Source of the DNA: Acanthosoma haemorrhoidale
Lineage: Eukaryota > Arthropoda > Insecta > Hemiptera > Acanthosomatidae
Direction: 5' to 3'
DNA: 64,000 nt
NCBI GenBank assembly: GCA_930367205.1
Contig: OV884015.1
Location: 83,690,841-83,754,840, forward strand
The notes beneath the pieces were generated by a model that was not told the origin of the DNA, searched no databases, and worked only from the letters and a program-made list of their open reading frames with translations. Positions within the stretch are counted from its first letter, which is position 1; each line of letters opens with the position of its first letter. Made by a program: the position numbers and the translations under genes. This document shows positions 44,801 to 57,373 of the stretch, piece by piece.

Positions 44801-46088
44801 TCTAATAAAATAAAGCGAGTCTCTTTTATTTTTCTTCTGCATAGGTAGCCAACCGACTAGGTTCTTCACATCCCTTGAATTTAAAAATTACAAATGATTT
44901 TCATAAAAATGGTCAAATTTTAGCGTTTAATAGCCCGGAATCGGTCTCGAAAATATGAGGTAGCATCGGATACAATAGAAAGAGTATGACCAGTATTTCG
45001 ATATCTCGTATCTAGTTTGTAGCATTTATTCACCAAAAAGACACCATTATAGTAAAAACCATTAAGCATATTATTCCTTGCGATGCTGTAGATGGATTAT
45101 TGACTCTTCCGCTGTGTGCCTAAAAAGAAAAAAAATAAACTTCTTGTCGTTAATAGTTTATAAAAACCTCCAATGGACTTTCTATGTCGAATTAGATATT
45201 TATAGAGTCAAAGAGCTTTTTTTTCCCTCTGCTAAGTCTTCCAGTAAACCTTAATCTTCCATCGCATTTTCCCCAAAGTACTTTTCCTTCTTTTACCAAT
45301 TATATTCTTGAATAACTAAAGGTCCAAATGATAAAACCTTACTTTGTTATTTACGACGTTATCTGTCCACCAATCTCTTTAAATCAACCGCAGACAAAAT
45401 TGTAACCATTAGTTTCATATTTTAGTCTAGAATAGTGACCGCCCATGATGCGGTAACAGAATGATTATTCCACATTATTGAAACAATATATTAATTTCAA
45501 ACTCTCATTTAGTAAAGAATAATTAATTATTCAATATATTGTATTCCCCATTATAAATGGACCCTGAAATTTAATTTGGCCGCAAGATATGTAATCTAAT
45601 ATTCAGTCTTAACTTGTATGATATTTAAAAATACCTGTCTTATCATCATCCACAGGATGTTAGATTTGTTTCCGCAAAAATGTTTAATTATGAGAACATG
45701 TTATTTGTTTGTGGTCAATTTGACTTTCGAAACATGATTTTTGCTTACAGTGATTAGTGAATGTTGTTTCACCAAATTATTGATATTATTACTATAATAC
45801 AAAGAGAAGTATTTAGAAATTTGATGAATGAGATGTTTTCGGACAGCTGAAGGTGATAATAAATTAAATGAAAAAGAGGAAATGGTGAACGCAAAGAAGA
45901 TCCCGATGGACAGGTCTGCTGAGAAAAGCTTGGCCTTCCTTAGTTTAAATTTCCTTAGTGAAAATAGTATTTGCAAACGATTCGTCTTATTATTTCCTTC
46001 CATTAGATCCGTTTGATATGAGAACTACAAATGAAATTTATCGTATTCAAGACCTGTTTCTAGAATATAGGAAACATCTTTACAGGAT
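41851..46088. other. No gene recognised
   Basis: A+T-rich spacer. Open frames of 62-100 codons at 42217-42405, 43149-43445 (both strands), 44275-44517 and 45701-46016 show no domain and overlap each other antisense, so they are treated as chance. Confidence 0.5.
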
Positions 46089-46846
46089 TGTCGGGGGCGT
46101 CACTAGGGGAGTGCCTGATCACTCTAGCCCTGGTGACAAGTGCGGATTGATGTAGTTTATAACATGGACCATTGTTCCATGTCGGCATTTTAATATCTGA
46201 CTCCATTTATTGATAGGAATGTGTCCCGACAAGACACTGTGTTCAAAAGAAAAAGGTAGAGAGGTAGCATAAAAGATAATACCGGTTAAGAGTTCAAACG
46301 GGGCACGGCAGTGTGGTAGGCTGAGGCGGCAGGCAGGTGGCCTCGAGACTGTGAGACAGCGTGGCGACTCATAGGACAGCAGGGAGAGAGTAGGGCGGGC
46401 CTACCAGGGGCCAAGTGCCCCTGGTGTCAAGTTACAAGTAGTGTGGCTCAGGAGACTAAGAGACAGAGTGTCTCAGGGCGAAAACCCCTTGATATAAATA
46501 CCCGTGCCCTTTCCCTGCCGGGAGGCGGAGCCTGTGTTCAGGTGGTCTGTTTTATTATCCCATGGGTCCAAAAGGGTTCCTAAGCTGTTCCTAGCATGAT
46601 TTATTGACCGTGGGAACGTGACTGAAGGTCTATTTTATTAGGGGCAGGTGTGCTTGCCCTAGGTTTTATGGTGGTCAGGTGGCTAATTCTCTTCGGTTTA
46701 TTGCCGGACCCTCTGAGTTACTTGTCTACGACTTCCAACCTCTCTATGATTTATTACCAGAAGTTTACACAGATTTGCGTTTCTATTAATATACATTATG
46801 AACCAGAGTGTAGGGTAATTTACATATATAGTTAGCGGTCGCTACA
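46089..46846 (-). mobile_element. Solo LTR, copy 3, with 4-bp target duplication
   Basis: 758 bp whose plus-strand ends are TGTCGGGGGCG (left) and GCGGTCGCTACA (right), that is TGTAGCGACC...CCCGACA on the minus strand, as in copy 2. GGAT flanks it at 46085-46088 and 46847-46850. The middle differs from copies 1 and 2: it is G+C-rich (46300-46480) and carries a TATA-type TATTTATATC (complement of about 46491-46500). Near its 3' end it shares TCGGGACACATTCCTATCA- and GGAGTCAGATA-type blocks with the other copies. No internal region. Confidence 0.82.
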
Positions 46847-47838
46847 GGATCTTTGTTAGATGCACAGAACTGAGGCATTTGCCATTGATAGTAGCATAGT
46901 AGTAGGTTTCCATCTTATGATTTTCTAAAATGAGCTGAAGTCAGAGCCTAGACATACCAATCACTTTTGGAAAAATATAATTTTTTTATATACCTAACTA
47001 TTGCCTAATGCAGTTTGTGACTGGATCACTTCTGTTTTGAGAAGTGTCTTACAGCGGTTAAAATATGATCGGTCGATTAAGTGGGTTGAGTGTCAGTTCA
47101 AAAGATGTACTATTTGGTTTAAAGCAGTTAATATTGGTGGGTCTGACAAAGGGAAAAATATTCACTAAAAATAATTTTAAACTGCATTCAGAAAGTTTTA
47201 CCCACATCAATATTTTCAATTATTTTAAGTAATTAGACACTTTTATGTAATTATTAGTGCATCGTTTAGTACCTTCAGTATCTTCAACATTTATTGTAGC
47301 TACTGTCATATTTTTTCAAAACAAAAAAAATATGCAAATTGAAAGAAAACTTGGCTAAGTAAACAATTGTATACTTCAAGACTTCTAAAAACAATATCTT
47401 GTAATCCTAATGGAGAGGAAACTTTTAATTTGGGGTTATGTAAGCAAGATTCTGGCCGTATATAAAACGCCAAAAAAAAAGGGGGTGGGAAAAGTTTTTA
47501 GGTATTCAATTAGAGAAGGCTCATTTAGAGAGCGGAGACTGGCTAATGCAATTAAAACTCGGTATCTAGCGACGGTTGAATTTCAACGTTGTAGGACGAT
47601 CTATTTCGGGTGATGAGAAGGAGGAAATCTTGTTTCGCGTTAATCGTTGTGTCATGTTTTACCATTGTTTTCCAATTAATTCGTATGTCGTAAAATTTCT
47701 GCCTGGACCAGGAACTAAACCTAGTTTCTCTTTAAGCAAGTAGTAATCAGTATATTTCGGGATATGCTTTTAAAAATTCCTATTTTATCATTTATTTGGA
47801 CTGGTAAGACAAACAGTTAATGTAAATATTTATATTTA
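46847..47838. other. No gene recognised
   Basis: A+T-rich spacer without supported features. Confidence 0.5.
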
Positions 47839-48456
47839 TCACCGGTCTCTATAATTGTTCAGAACATAATTTGGACTGTCAAACAATCGTGAACGGGTGT
47901 TTCTTCCTCCTCGTGAAATTTGCACATAAAATAATAACCACTTGAATTCGTTGGAATACATAATATTTTCTGTTGCACCAAGTTCTGTGTCAATAGCATA
48001 GTGATCAATAGGCACTGACTTGTAAGAAACAGGGAATGGGCCCACGACACCAATACTAAACCTGCAACCCATGTGTATTAGTACCGCAGAAAGAAGCCCA
48101 TCCACTTTTTTACTGGACAGGGGTGTACTGCTGAACTCTCTTTCGCCGTATTTTAAAATGTGTTGGTTGTGGGTTATGCTGATATTCATCATCATCATCA
48201 TGTCTGCCCACAAATAAAAATCTTCACTAGCACATTTAACCAGGTTGGTAATGCATAGGCCAATCAGGGTGGTGTCTGATCTACTAATATAAATGAATGT
48301 GGGTCGGAGAACAGACGTATCATCATAAGAACTTGAGAATGGATTTATATGCGAATATAATATTTTGTGGGGAGATATTGTTATTGTTGAGTTTGTCACT
48401 CGTGGGGGAACACCGTATGATTGCCTTATTGTTGATCCTATGGAGAATATCTTTCA
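47839..48456 (-). CDS. Unrecognised 206-codon open frame (exon or element relic?)
   Basis: The minus-strand frame is open from after a TGA at about 48457-48459 to the stop at 47839. It is the longest open frame outside the retrovirus. There is no ATG near its start: the 186-residue version begins at GTG (48397-48399), and the first ATG is in a run of five methionine codons (around 48190-48204). The protein is not low-complexity apart from that run. It includes SDTTLIGLCITNLVKC, VDGLLSAVLIHMGCRFSIGV, GPFPVSYKSVPIDHYAI and FKWLLFYVQISRGGR. I recognise no domain. The missing initiator would fit a terminal exon (a TTGCAG string lies just upstream, at about 48465-48470) or a transposon or viral remnant. 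Chance is less likely for this length but not excluded. Confidence 0.3.
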
Positions 48457-51400
48457 ACCGAAGAACTGCAACTTGTATTCCAAAAAAATATTCCTAAAAC
48501 AATAAAAGCGTTCTGAAGTTTTCCACAACTATTCAATGAGAGAACCATGGTGCGTACATGGCTACCCTACCCTATAAATTTAGGGCAGTAACCGGTGCAC
48601 GAAGGGCCGGCCCTAACACACTGACGCGATGGTTATCGCCTGAAATATCCATTATAACCAGTAAGTTGGACGATAAAGGCCTTCTGTCCCGTTCTGCTTT
48701 GCATCTGTATGCCACCCTTGGGGGCGCGCACCTCCTGGTCCAATGTCTTAAGGAATCTGTCTCCTTGGCGACCCCAGTCAGCTGTTGACGTTCCCCGGCC
48801 TTCCATTTGTAAGCTAACTCTCTCTTAACGGCAGTTAGTCATTGATTTTCCTCTTCCTCTTCCCTCTCTCTCCTCTCGGAGTCGGTTTTATTTTATAACC
48901 TCCGTTTATTTGCCATCGCTCGTTTGTGTTCGGTAACTGTTTTCTGCTATAATAACTAATAAAATTACTTTTCTGTAGAAACAATGGAGCGAGCAAATCT
49001 TTTAGGAGACTAATACACTCCCTGATTTTTAATGATTAGTTGGCTAGTATTTTCACCAGTCTAATTGTCTGAAAGATTGTTGAATATAATTCATTGATTA
49101 TGTTTTCGATATTAAATATTAATCTATATATATAAATAATCGAAATATAATTACTAGAAATGCTATTAATGTAGTGTTCGCAATCATAACTCAAACCGTG
49201 TTTTTTTTCGTTCTTTTTGGATGGTAGTTCCAACAGATGACTCGACAGCTCTGAAAATATAATCAAGTACATTACAAATAATTAAGAGTTTAAAATAAAT
49301 TACTTCGTAATTAAATAATAAATATTTGCTTACCATAATAGGATGGGATTATGTTAGTCTCGACAAACTGATGAATTATATAGTTATTTATGGTTTGGTG
49401 CCATTTCAGCCATCAACTCCAGTTTCATTTAGTTATCACTCTATATTTTCTCCCAAAAACATTTTTGTATAGTAGCTCGAGAGTTCCTGGATTCTTTTGA
49501 AGATGGCTTTGCTGCTTTAGCTAATAACTAATCATCACTAATTCCCTGATAGTTTTCATCATTACAGGTGCACCTTAACCAATGAAAGTGTAATGTAACA
49601 TTGATGTCTTGTATTATTCCTCATGAAATGTTCTGTTAGAATATCATTGAAACTTTTTCTCAATCATATATTTTAGTATAGGCTTCTCCAAATATGCTGA
49701 AAAAAAATCCTTGATAAATAATCAATGGTCACTAATGAATAATTCTTTTATAATTCTTTTATAATTTTAATTAAATAACTTGGCGAATGATCATCGTGTG
49801 TTGGGTATATAATTGCAAGAAGTCATTAAAATCTTAGTGACGAAACCCTTAATCGTGTGTAATGGATCACATTGAATTTCTATTTATTGACCACTATCAT
49901 ATTGCTTTGATCGTAATCCATGTGTTTCAAAAATATGCACCATATTTGTTCTGGGCGCATATATAAATAGCCTTCTGTAGAGCGTCATGCGCATGAGGTG
50001 ACAGGGAAGTTGGTCTGACTAACATGTAATTCCAGGCTTACTGACTGGAGCACTTTGAAGTGCACCCCTCAGCGCTGAGGTCCCTGGGGTAATTAAGTGC
50101 AGGTATGGGTGACCTCAAGGAGTGGTGGTTCAGGCATCTCGCCAACCACTCCAGCCATCTTGGCCGTCAGCATCAGATGGATGAAACCATTCAGGTTTTG
50201 ATTGGCAAATGTAAAGTGATGAAACCTCACAGAATTTTTTCTGAATTTAAGGAAGTATTCTTGCTGATTGTTTATAAGACTAGACAATTTCGGGTAATTT
50301 ATTACCACAAAGCTACTAGTATAATGATGGTATTGTTACGTTATTATACATACACTGTACATGTTACGTCACAATTTTAAATATTTTTATTCGTAATTGC
50401 TATTGCCTCATACAATCAGCAATTCATTTACCCTCCTCATTTAGACTCAAAAGGCGAAAATCCTTGCAAAGGCTTCGACCAAACTTTAGTCTTCACAGTT
50501 CAAGTCAACATGGTACCCACCTGCGTATTCTGTGGGAACATCCAACTACGAAGAAAATACCTCAATATTTCATTGGGTGTCCAATTATACAGGATTTCCC
50601 CCGGGAGAAAATTTTCTATTAAAACAATATTACTTGTGCAAAAATACTAACAGAAAAATAAGTTACAAATATTTGACCTTCTAGGAATAGAAGTAATATA
50701 GACAGGCATATTGACAATTAGCTGATGGTCAGATTGAAAAAGACCTCTATTGTATATTATTAGATCTTCAACACAATAATTGAGAACAGTCAGCGACGCT
50801 AAAAAACTAATGTTATTTAGCAATATTTTCTTTCCTATGCTTGTTCATTCCTCTGAATGACGGTTCTTGAAAAATACGTCTAATAATCTGAAGTTGTATT
50901 CGAGTATTCTATTCACTACATTGTACTGCTGAATAGAATATACAGAATTAGGTAGTTCAAACCTACTTACGCCGAATACTCTCCAAGGCTATTACAAACT
51001 AATTAGTTTGTTACACTAATTAACTTATTTGATATTTATTAATTTAAAACTTGGTATAAAAATTATATAAAATAATTTTTTCGTTCATCCATCTGGCTGT
51101 AGAATCAATAACTGTTAAAAGAATCAATATGCGAAATTATAGCACTCTTTGTCTTGTTTAACACGCAAATGAATTGAAAAAGAGTTTAATGCTTGGGCCA
51201 TTTTAAACCTCTAAGAGATAGAATTAAAAAAAAAATTATAAATGAGTTCAGATCTTTAGCCAATTCTAGTTTTCTTAAGAGTCATAATTTTCAAAAATAT
51301 TTATTAGTGCACTTCTAAAGTATCAATGGAATCTCACTGAAAACTTTCAGCTTCCTAAGTCTAGAAGTCTTAATAGATATAGCGAGTGGTATTTGGATTT

Positions 51401-53200
51401 TAATAACATTAAAAGATAAATTTAATTGATTTTAAAATCGTATGCTAATACTAATTTGGACATCATATTGATTATTTAATTACCACGAGTGAAAAAATAG
51501 TATTAAAAAACAATCTAAACCTTTATTCCTTTTTTTTTATTGCATCTCTGTAGATTATAATAATAAACTATTGACATAAGGTATGTTCATAAATTCACTT
51601 CGCTACTTGTTAAAAAAAAATATCCCGTATAGAACAATATTCTTATTCGTTAATCAACAAACAACGCCTGAAATGTGTATATATAATCATGCTGGAGAAA
51701 TTAACATAAAAATTTATTTTTCTGTAAGTGACAAAATCAATATTTCGTCGAGCAGGCCCAAAAGTTAAATTAGCCCTTCTTTAATAATTTTGTCTTTATC
51801 AGCGGAATTGTTAGGGGATGGGGGTGAGGGAGGACTCTCTTCCGTAGAAAACTGTCGTTTGACACAATCGATCGCTGTCTTAATGATGTTGATTAATTTG
51901 CAATTGACCTCCCCACCCCCCTATTCTATTATAAGAAATACCAACCTGTTAGTTGATAAAGTGGGGCGGTGAGAGGGAATATATTGCCATGGCCAGGCGA
52001 CAGTTGGAGAACCCCAGCGAACTACAAGTTACCTCGTTACACCTCTCCCGAGTTTTACTTCAGACAATCTACTTCATAATGAGGTTGCCTCGATCCCTCC
52101 GAATCTGCAGGAATTGCTATCCATTACCTACTGAATCCCTTCCTGCTAAATTAATGCAAATAATTTCCTTAGTTAAATATAATAATTTAATGTATAATAT
52201 AGAATATAAAGTTTTATTTTTTTTTTTATAAACATTTTTATTTTAAAAAACCACAAATTACATAGAGAACTGTAAATTGGTTTGTAAGTATTCATTCATC
52301 CAAATTTAGAACATACATTTTACATTAAAAAAAATGTATCTACATACACAAGCCGAATATTTATTGGGTTTTCCTGCATATTTATAGCGCTTTATAAAAC
52401 AAAACGTTCAGTATTAATTAAATGATAATTAGAGGCCGAATAAGGGCAGTGTAGTATTTCGAGTACATTTTTGGCCCCCTGTCGTCTTAAGCTAGAGAAT
52501 TCAAATTACCGTACAATCTACCACAACTCTAAGACAAAGTATAAAATATCCTGAACTGAATAATCAAGTCAATTCTAATAGAAGAGTTCTTTCTGATAAG
52601 TGACCACTTGCAATCTATTAACTCTCACAAATTCTTACCATGTCCTTAAGAGTTCTAAATGACGTACCAACTCATGCAAGATGTATGTACATTTCCGTGT
52701 GGTTCTTGTTTGTTATTTTGTTTTTCACTAGCTGGTCCCTGCATTGTATCGTACAATTTACCGCTCCGGCTACCATCCACATACAAAACGGTTGGTAATG
52801 TTCTTTCATTTATTTTTTTACTGTGTGTTTGTAGTCAGAAATTAAACATTGCGACAATTCTTTTTAGTATCTGCGGTTCAAATCCCAGGCAAACTGTATT
52901 TAATCAATCATATATACATTTATATTTATGTAAAGGCAGACAGACATAGGAACACTGCCATGCAGGTGCGTGGGTTTTTTTAAATGCTTGATTTGTGAAA
53001 AATCTTATTCTTGGCTCTCAAAGCATTATTTTTTTAAGCCTATTTGAAATTTGTTTTGTACTACCATTCATCGGAACGAAAAACATAACTTTCAAATCCT
53101 TAGCATGGTCAGACCTTTGAATTAAGAAAGTTTAAAAGTCGTTATAATGATGTTTTTTTTTTTCTTTTTCATTTTCTCGTGATTGTATATAAAGCCATTG
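48457..53200. other. No gene recognised; G+C-richer islands
   Basis: Two less A+T-rich islands, 48545-48800 and 50030-50170, have no convincing gene. The second contains the 14-bp palindrome CCTCAGCGCTGAGG at 50067-50080. The rest is A+T-rich with short overlapping open frames. Confidence 0.5.
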
Positions 53201-53557
53201 CTACTCAACGGGAGCAATTTCATTTTTCGCCGGGGGGACAAAAAAAAACAATAAGTTGCTAAAAAGTAATATTACTAATAATATAGAAGAAGTATATAAC
53301 AAAATATACATGGGTAGGGCCAGCCAGAAACGTTCTATTGTTTGCATCTCCACTTCTGTGGGGTGATTGTGAAGCTTGTTTGATGCAATTAGAAGATCAG
53401 TGTGAGATGAAAGGATCGATGTCTTATCAGCAATGGTTGCGAAGAAGGTGCTAGGAGTAACAGGAATTTCAGTGACTAGAGTATAAATGATTGGTCTCTG
53501 GACGCTTCCTTGAGGAATTTTTTCATCGCGACTTACCTGCCACCGGACTGAGGACAA
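53201..53557 (-). pseudogene. Jockey-type reverse transcriptase palm relic
   Basis: A 118-codon open frame. Blocks in order: SVRWQVSR, IPQGSVQRPIIYTL (the P-Q-G-S-V block), PSTFFATIADKTSILSSHTD (the F/Y-A-D-D block) and ASNKLHNHPTEVE. In Jockey enzymes these read PQGSVLGP and FADDTAIL with the two aspartates binding the catalytic metals. Here the second is lysine (IADKT), so the copy is inactive. The last ~35 residues no longer resemble the family. It ends next to the family B tail at 53606, which may have inserted beside or into it. Confidence 0.75.
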
Positions 53558-53605
53558 TAATGGAATATTTTTAAATAAGTAGATAGTGGGTGGTTATATA
53601 TAATT

Positions 53606-53860
53606 TTTTTTTTTTTTTCTAAGCTCTCTAGTTAGAATTTTAGGATGAGGGAGAAATATAAAATATTTAGGGTGATCGGATCCTTGTACTAGGAGGACCT
53701 GCTTGAAGGTGGTGTGAGAGGAGTAAGGAGTGTGGGAATCCTCGGTGGAGGTTGATTGTTACTGTACAGTGGTGAGAGTCTACTCTGCAGTGCATTGTGC
53801 AGTCGTAGTTAGTCTGATATCAGGGTTATATATTTATTAGTTATAATTCTTATATCTACC
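53606..53860 (-). mobile_element. Non-LTR family B 3' end fragment
   Basis: The T run is followed by CTAAGCTCTC and, after a gap, AGGAGGACCTGCTTGAAGGT and GGTGAGAGTCTACTC, matching the order of blocks in the 3' untranslated region at 10778-11000 (CTTAGCTCTC, CCCATTTGAAGGGTG, GTGAGAGTCTACCG). Diverged, 5'-truncated, non-coding. The right edge is uncertain. Confidence 0.65.
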
Positions 53861-56800
53861 TCATGATAATTTGATGTACGAGGATGAAGATATCTATCAT
53901 ATTATTAGCCTTTTTTAAGCATGAAAATAGAAGTAGGGATGTACTTCGAGGCTAGTTAGAGTCTTTAATCATTCGCCCCCTTTGCATTATAAAAGCAGTA
54001 GCCAATCCATTTCAAAATAACATATATCATTGTCTCTAACAATCAGTTATTTGATACAAAGAAAATAATACAACGTATTAACGCATTTCCCGGTTTATAC
54101 TTTTCCTCGAGAGGTAAAGAGTGGTATCATTTTTTATTCATTGCTTTGCACTAATTAAATCTCGACTAAGAAACATACATTTATGGAACTAATTAAAACT
54201 ATTATAAAACTCGACTAAATTCCCAATTTCGAACAGTTGCTTGCTGGATGCAAACAAATTAAGAACTATTACTTTAATGAGGTTAAATTTGATCTACAAA
54301 ATAGCAAAAAAACACGATAAATATTCAATGGGTATAGGGGTAATACTTATATTCCCAATTTTATTATATAATCACGAATATTCAATTAGTTTTTTACTCA
54401 ATAGGAAATCAAGGCCAAGTGCATAACTAATGTTTGTTATTAAAGGAAAAATAACAAGCAATAATAATAGGTAGATCGCTGTCTAATAGGAATTAGCTTA
54501 ATTTTCAGTCTGCACAATCTATTAACCGATTTAAATTATGGGAAAGCTGCACTAAACAGTAATCTGGCAAATCAAATTGTAATCTCCCAGCGCTGTTATG
54601 ATAATTTAATAAATGTGATATCGTTGTTTCACTTTAACGTGAAATACACTAGGGCATCTGTTGCGGCCCCACTTCATTAGTCTAACAGTAAATTTAGTGA
54701 ATTAGTAACGAGTGTCAGGTCAGAGGTGGTGTGACCTAGCAACATGCAGGTTTTTGACTGGGCAACCTAGCAAACTGCAGTCTTTGCCTACAACTATCAG
54801 ATGTGAAGCATTTATTGTGTGAGACACGTCTAGTCGGCCAGCTCCAACCCTCATCTCCTTCTGATAACATTCATCGACAAATTGCCATCCTCGTCGCCTC
54901 AGTGGTGGATGTTGAGTTTGCACCAGGTGCTAGGGTCTCCTATTGAGAAACCTCATCAACCCGCTTAACGTTACTATGCTTGACTCTACTTCCAGTAATC
55001 CTTAGTGCATATCTGACGCGGAGGAGGATCAACCAGTGAGGACCGTCGCCATAAGCAGCGCTGGCCTGCCCAGTTTAGCGTGCATCATCATGTGACTATC
55101 ATACTCAAGACTTAATATTTAGTTAAGGAAAATTTTATGAACATTTTTGTCTCATAACCTTCATTTGCTAGCTCTAAGATGAATGAAACATTTCTATTAA
55201 TTAAATTACTGCTCAACGTAAAATTGCTATTCATTTAAACCCTGTTGAAACCGGCAAATATTTTACAGACGGACAGTGATTTAAGCTTACAGTTTCGAAA
55301 TCTCTCACTTCCGTCATATCCCTGATATAAAACATTAGATAAACAATTCATGTCTGGTGAAAAACAATCACATCATTTAAGCTTTTTTTAGGGTGTGAAA
55401 ACGTTATACTGTATTAATGACTTTTTATAATTTTAGTGCACTACACACCTGTGTTAGTTATTATCAAGCAGGACATCAAAATCTGATATCCAACTTAGAT
55501 GATGAAGTTATTTCTTTTTTATTAGAAAATCATAAAATCATTAGACCAAGCTCAGAAGTAAATACATTCCGATTGTGATTCTCACTAACGAAAAAATCTA
55601 GAAAGCAAATCCCCAAAAAAGTAATAAATAATAGAACAAATAAAATATAATAGGTTTAATGCAATCTTAAATTAAAAAGAAAACCACGACATTGACAAAT
55701 AAATGATGACTAATAATGAAGGTCTGTTATATCTAAAGGCATTGAATAAATTAAAGTAGATATATATATAAATAAATCTAATAGTTAATAAGGGGCTATC
55801 TGAGTAATGAACATTTGTTAGATTAGGAGGAATTAAAAACCAAGTAATTTCATAAGGATCGCTTCATTCCTTTCATTGTTGGCACCATTGGAGCACCAAT
55901 TTAAAGTTCCATGCAAAAAAACCATCTATCTTAGCAAAACTACGATTGTTCATGGACAGTTTTAATGTATTTTTGTTATTATGGTAATTTAAGCTTCAAC
56001 GCATAATACGTATTATTATTCAGAAAGGCGAGATCAATAATTGCGTAAAATATTTTTAATGAATTACCATGTAATTAGTTAACAACCATTTCTTATGTTT
56101 TAGGAAATTAAATATATAATCAATATATATAGGGAATTATATATATTATAATAATTATTAACTAATAGAAAAATAAAAAACGACTGGCAAGATCAAGACT
56201 AGTACCTCTCCAATAAATAATTTATAGTCAAAATAAGGGTGGTCGGTCTAACAGTATATATCATATAACTAACCATAATTTTATTATGAAAAAACAAATA
56301 TTGAATTAAAGTAGCAATGGATCCAGAAGATTGCTAGGACCAATCTTCATAACCAAAAATATCCGATTTTTTTTCATTTGTTGGTATTTTTTGGAAATAA
56401 ATTAAAACAATATTGAAAAATATATACACAAATAATTTCAAGAATGCTATATCGTATAGGAATATAGCCTTTTATAACCCCATCAATAAATTAATTACAA
56501 ATCCACACGATTTTAGTGTAATATACTTGTATTCAACTGTCAATTAACGAAATTCTTGGGCAAGAAATGACTAATAACAAATTTTTATTACTTTTTTTAA
56601 CTCAATTTGATACATTGTACAACATGAAAGTATCATGCTAAGGTTGCATTGCATGGGATAATGATGCATTCTGTTTTTTGAAAAATAAGCCAAATAACTT
56701 TGCAATGTAGGTACTGATTTTGAATATTCAAAATTCGAATATTTCGTTTGATAGGATATAAATCAAATATGAAATATTATTTTGATTTGAATATTCAAAA

Positions 56801-56990
56801 ATAACCCCGGACTAGACACTGAGGAGGTCCCGGGGTCGAATCTCGATCTGGCCAGTCATTTTTTCTTTAGTTGTTATTAATTAAGAATTGATCCCGATTT
56901 TGAAACATCCATCTGAACCATAACCAAAAAAAATTAACTTTGATGAATTGAATAAATAGGTTTTTCCCTCGATATCTGCGATGGGACTAA
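53861..56990. other. No gene recognised
   Basis: A+T-rich. 54650-55090 is less A+T-rich and holds a 67-codon minus-strand frame of unknown meaning. About 55905-55980 is the third copy of the ~70-bp repeat described at 21765. At 56825-56865 a GGTCGAATCTC string resembles a tRNA B-box but no A-box or cloverleaf accompanies it. Confidence 0.5.
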
Positions 56991-57373
56991 GTTGATATCG
57001 CTCTCGTGCAGTGGCGGTTAAGTGCCAAGGAGACTTGACAATGGGCCGAAACGCCTAGCTGTTGTGGGACTTGCCTCTCTGGAGTGGAGGGCGTCAGAAG
57101 GGAATAAACGACCAACTGTGGGCAAGGGTGGCCGAGATGAATGCTCGTTCCATCGAGCAGCTCTTGTGTAAATTAGATTTCCGCTTAAAGTCCTCCTCTG
57201 AGCGGAAGTCCTTCTGAATGGGGGGTCTGGATGGGCCCCCCCTTTTCTGCTCTCAGCACCTTTTCAAAGAAGGTTTTGGTCGAGGATTAATAGAGCGGTC
57301 AGCACTCCTGTCTGTGCTTGGGTTTCCGCTCAGTGGATAATTTCCTCTTGAAATCCCTAGTGAAAAAAAAAAT
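56991..57373 (+). repeat. Possible retroposon: G+C-richer block with A-run tail
   Basis: A 370-bp segment clearly richer in G+C than its surroundings ends in an A run (57363-57373). Near-matching flanks AAATTAACTTTGA (about 56931) and AAATTTAACTTGA (about 57374) could be a diverged target duplication. No second copy in the window and no reading frame, so the element type is undecided. Confidence 0.35.

Noticed and set aside
52868..52886. GGTTCAAATCCCAGG, a tRNA B-box match
   Set aside because: No A-box, acceptor or anticodon stem can be formed in the preceding 70 bases.
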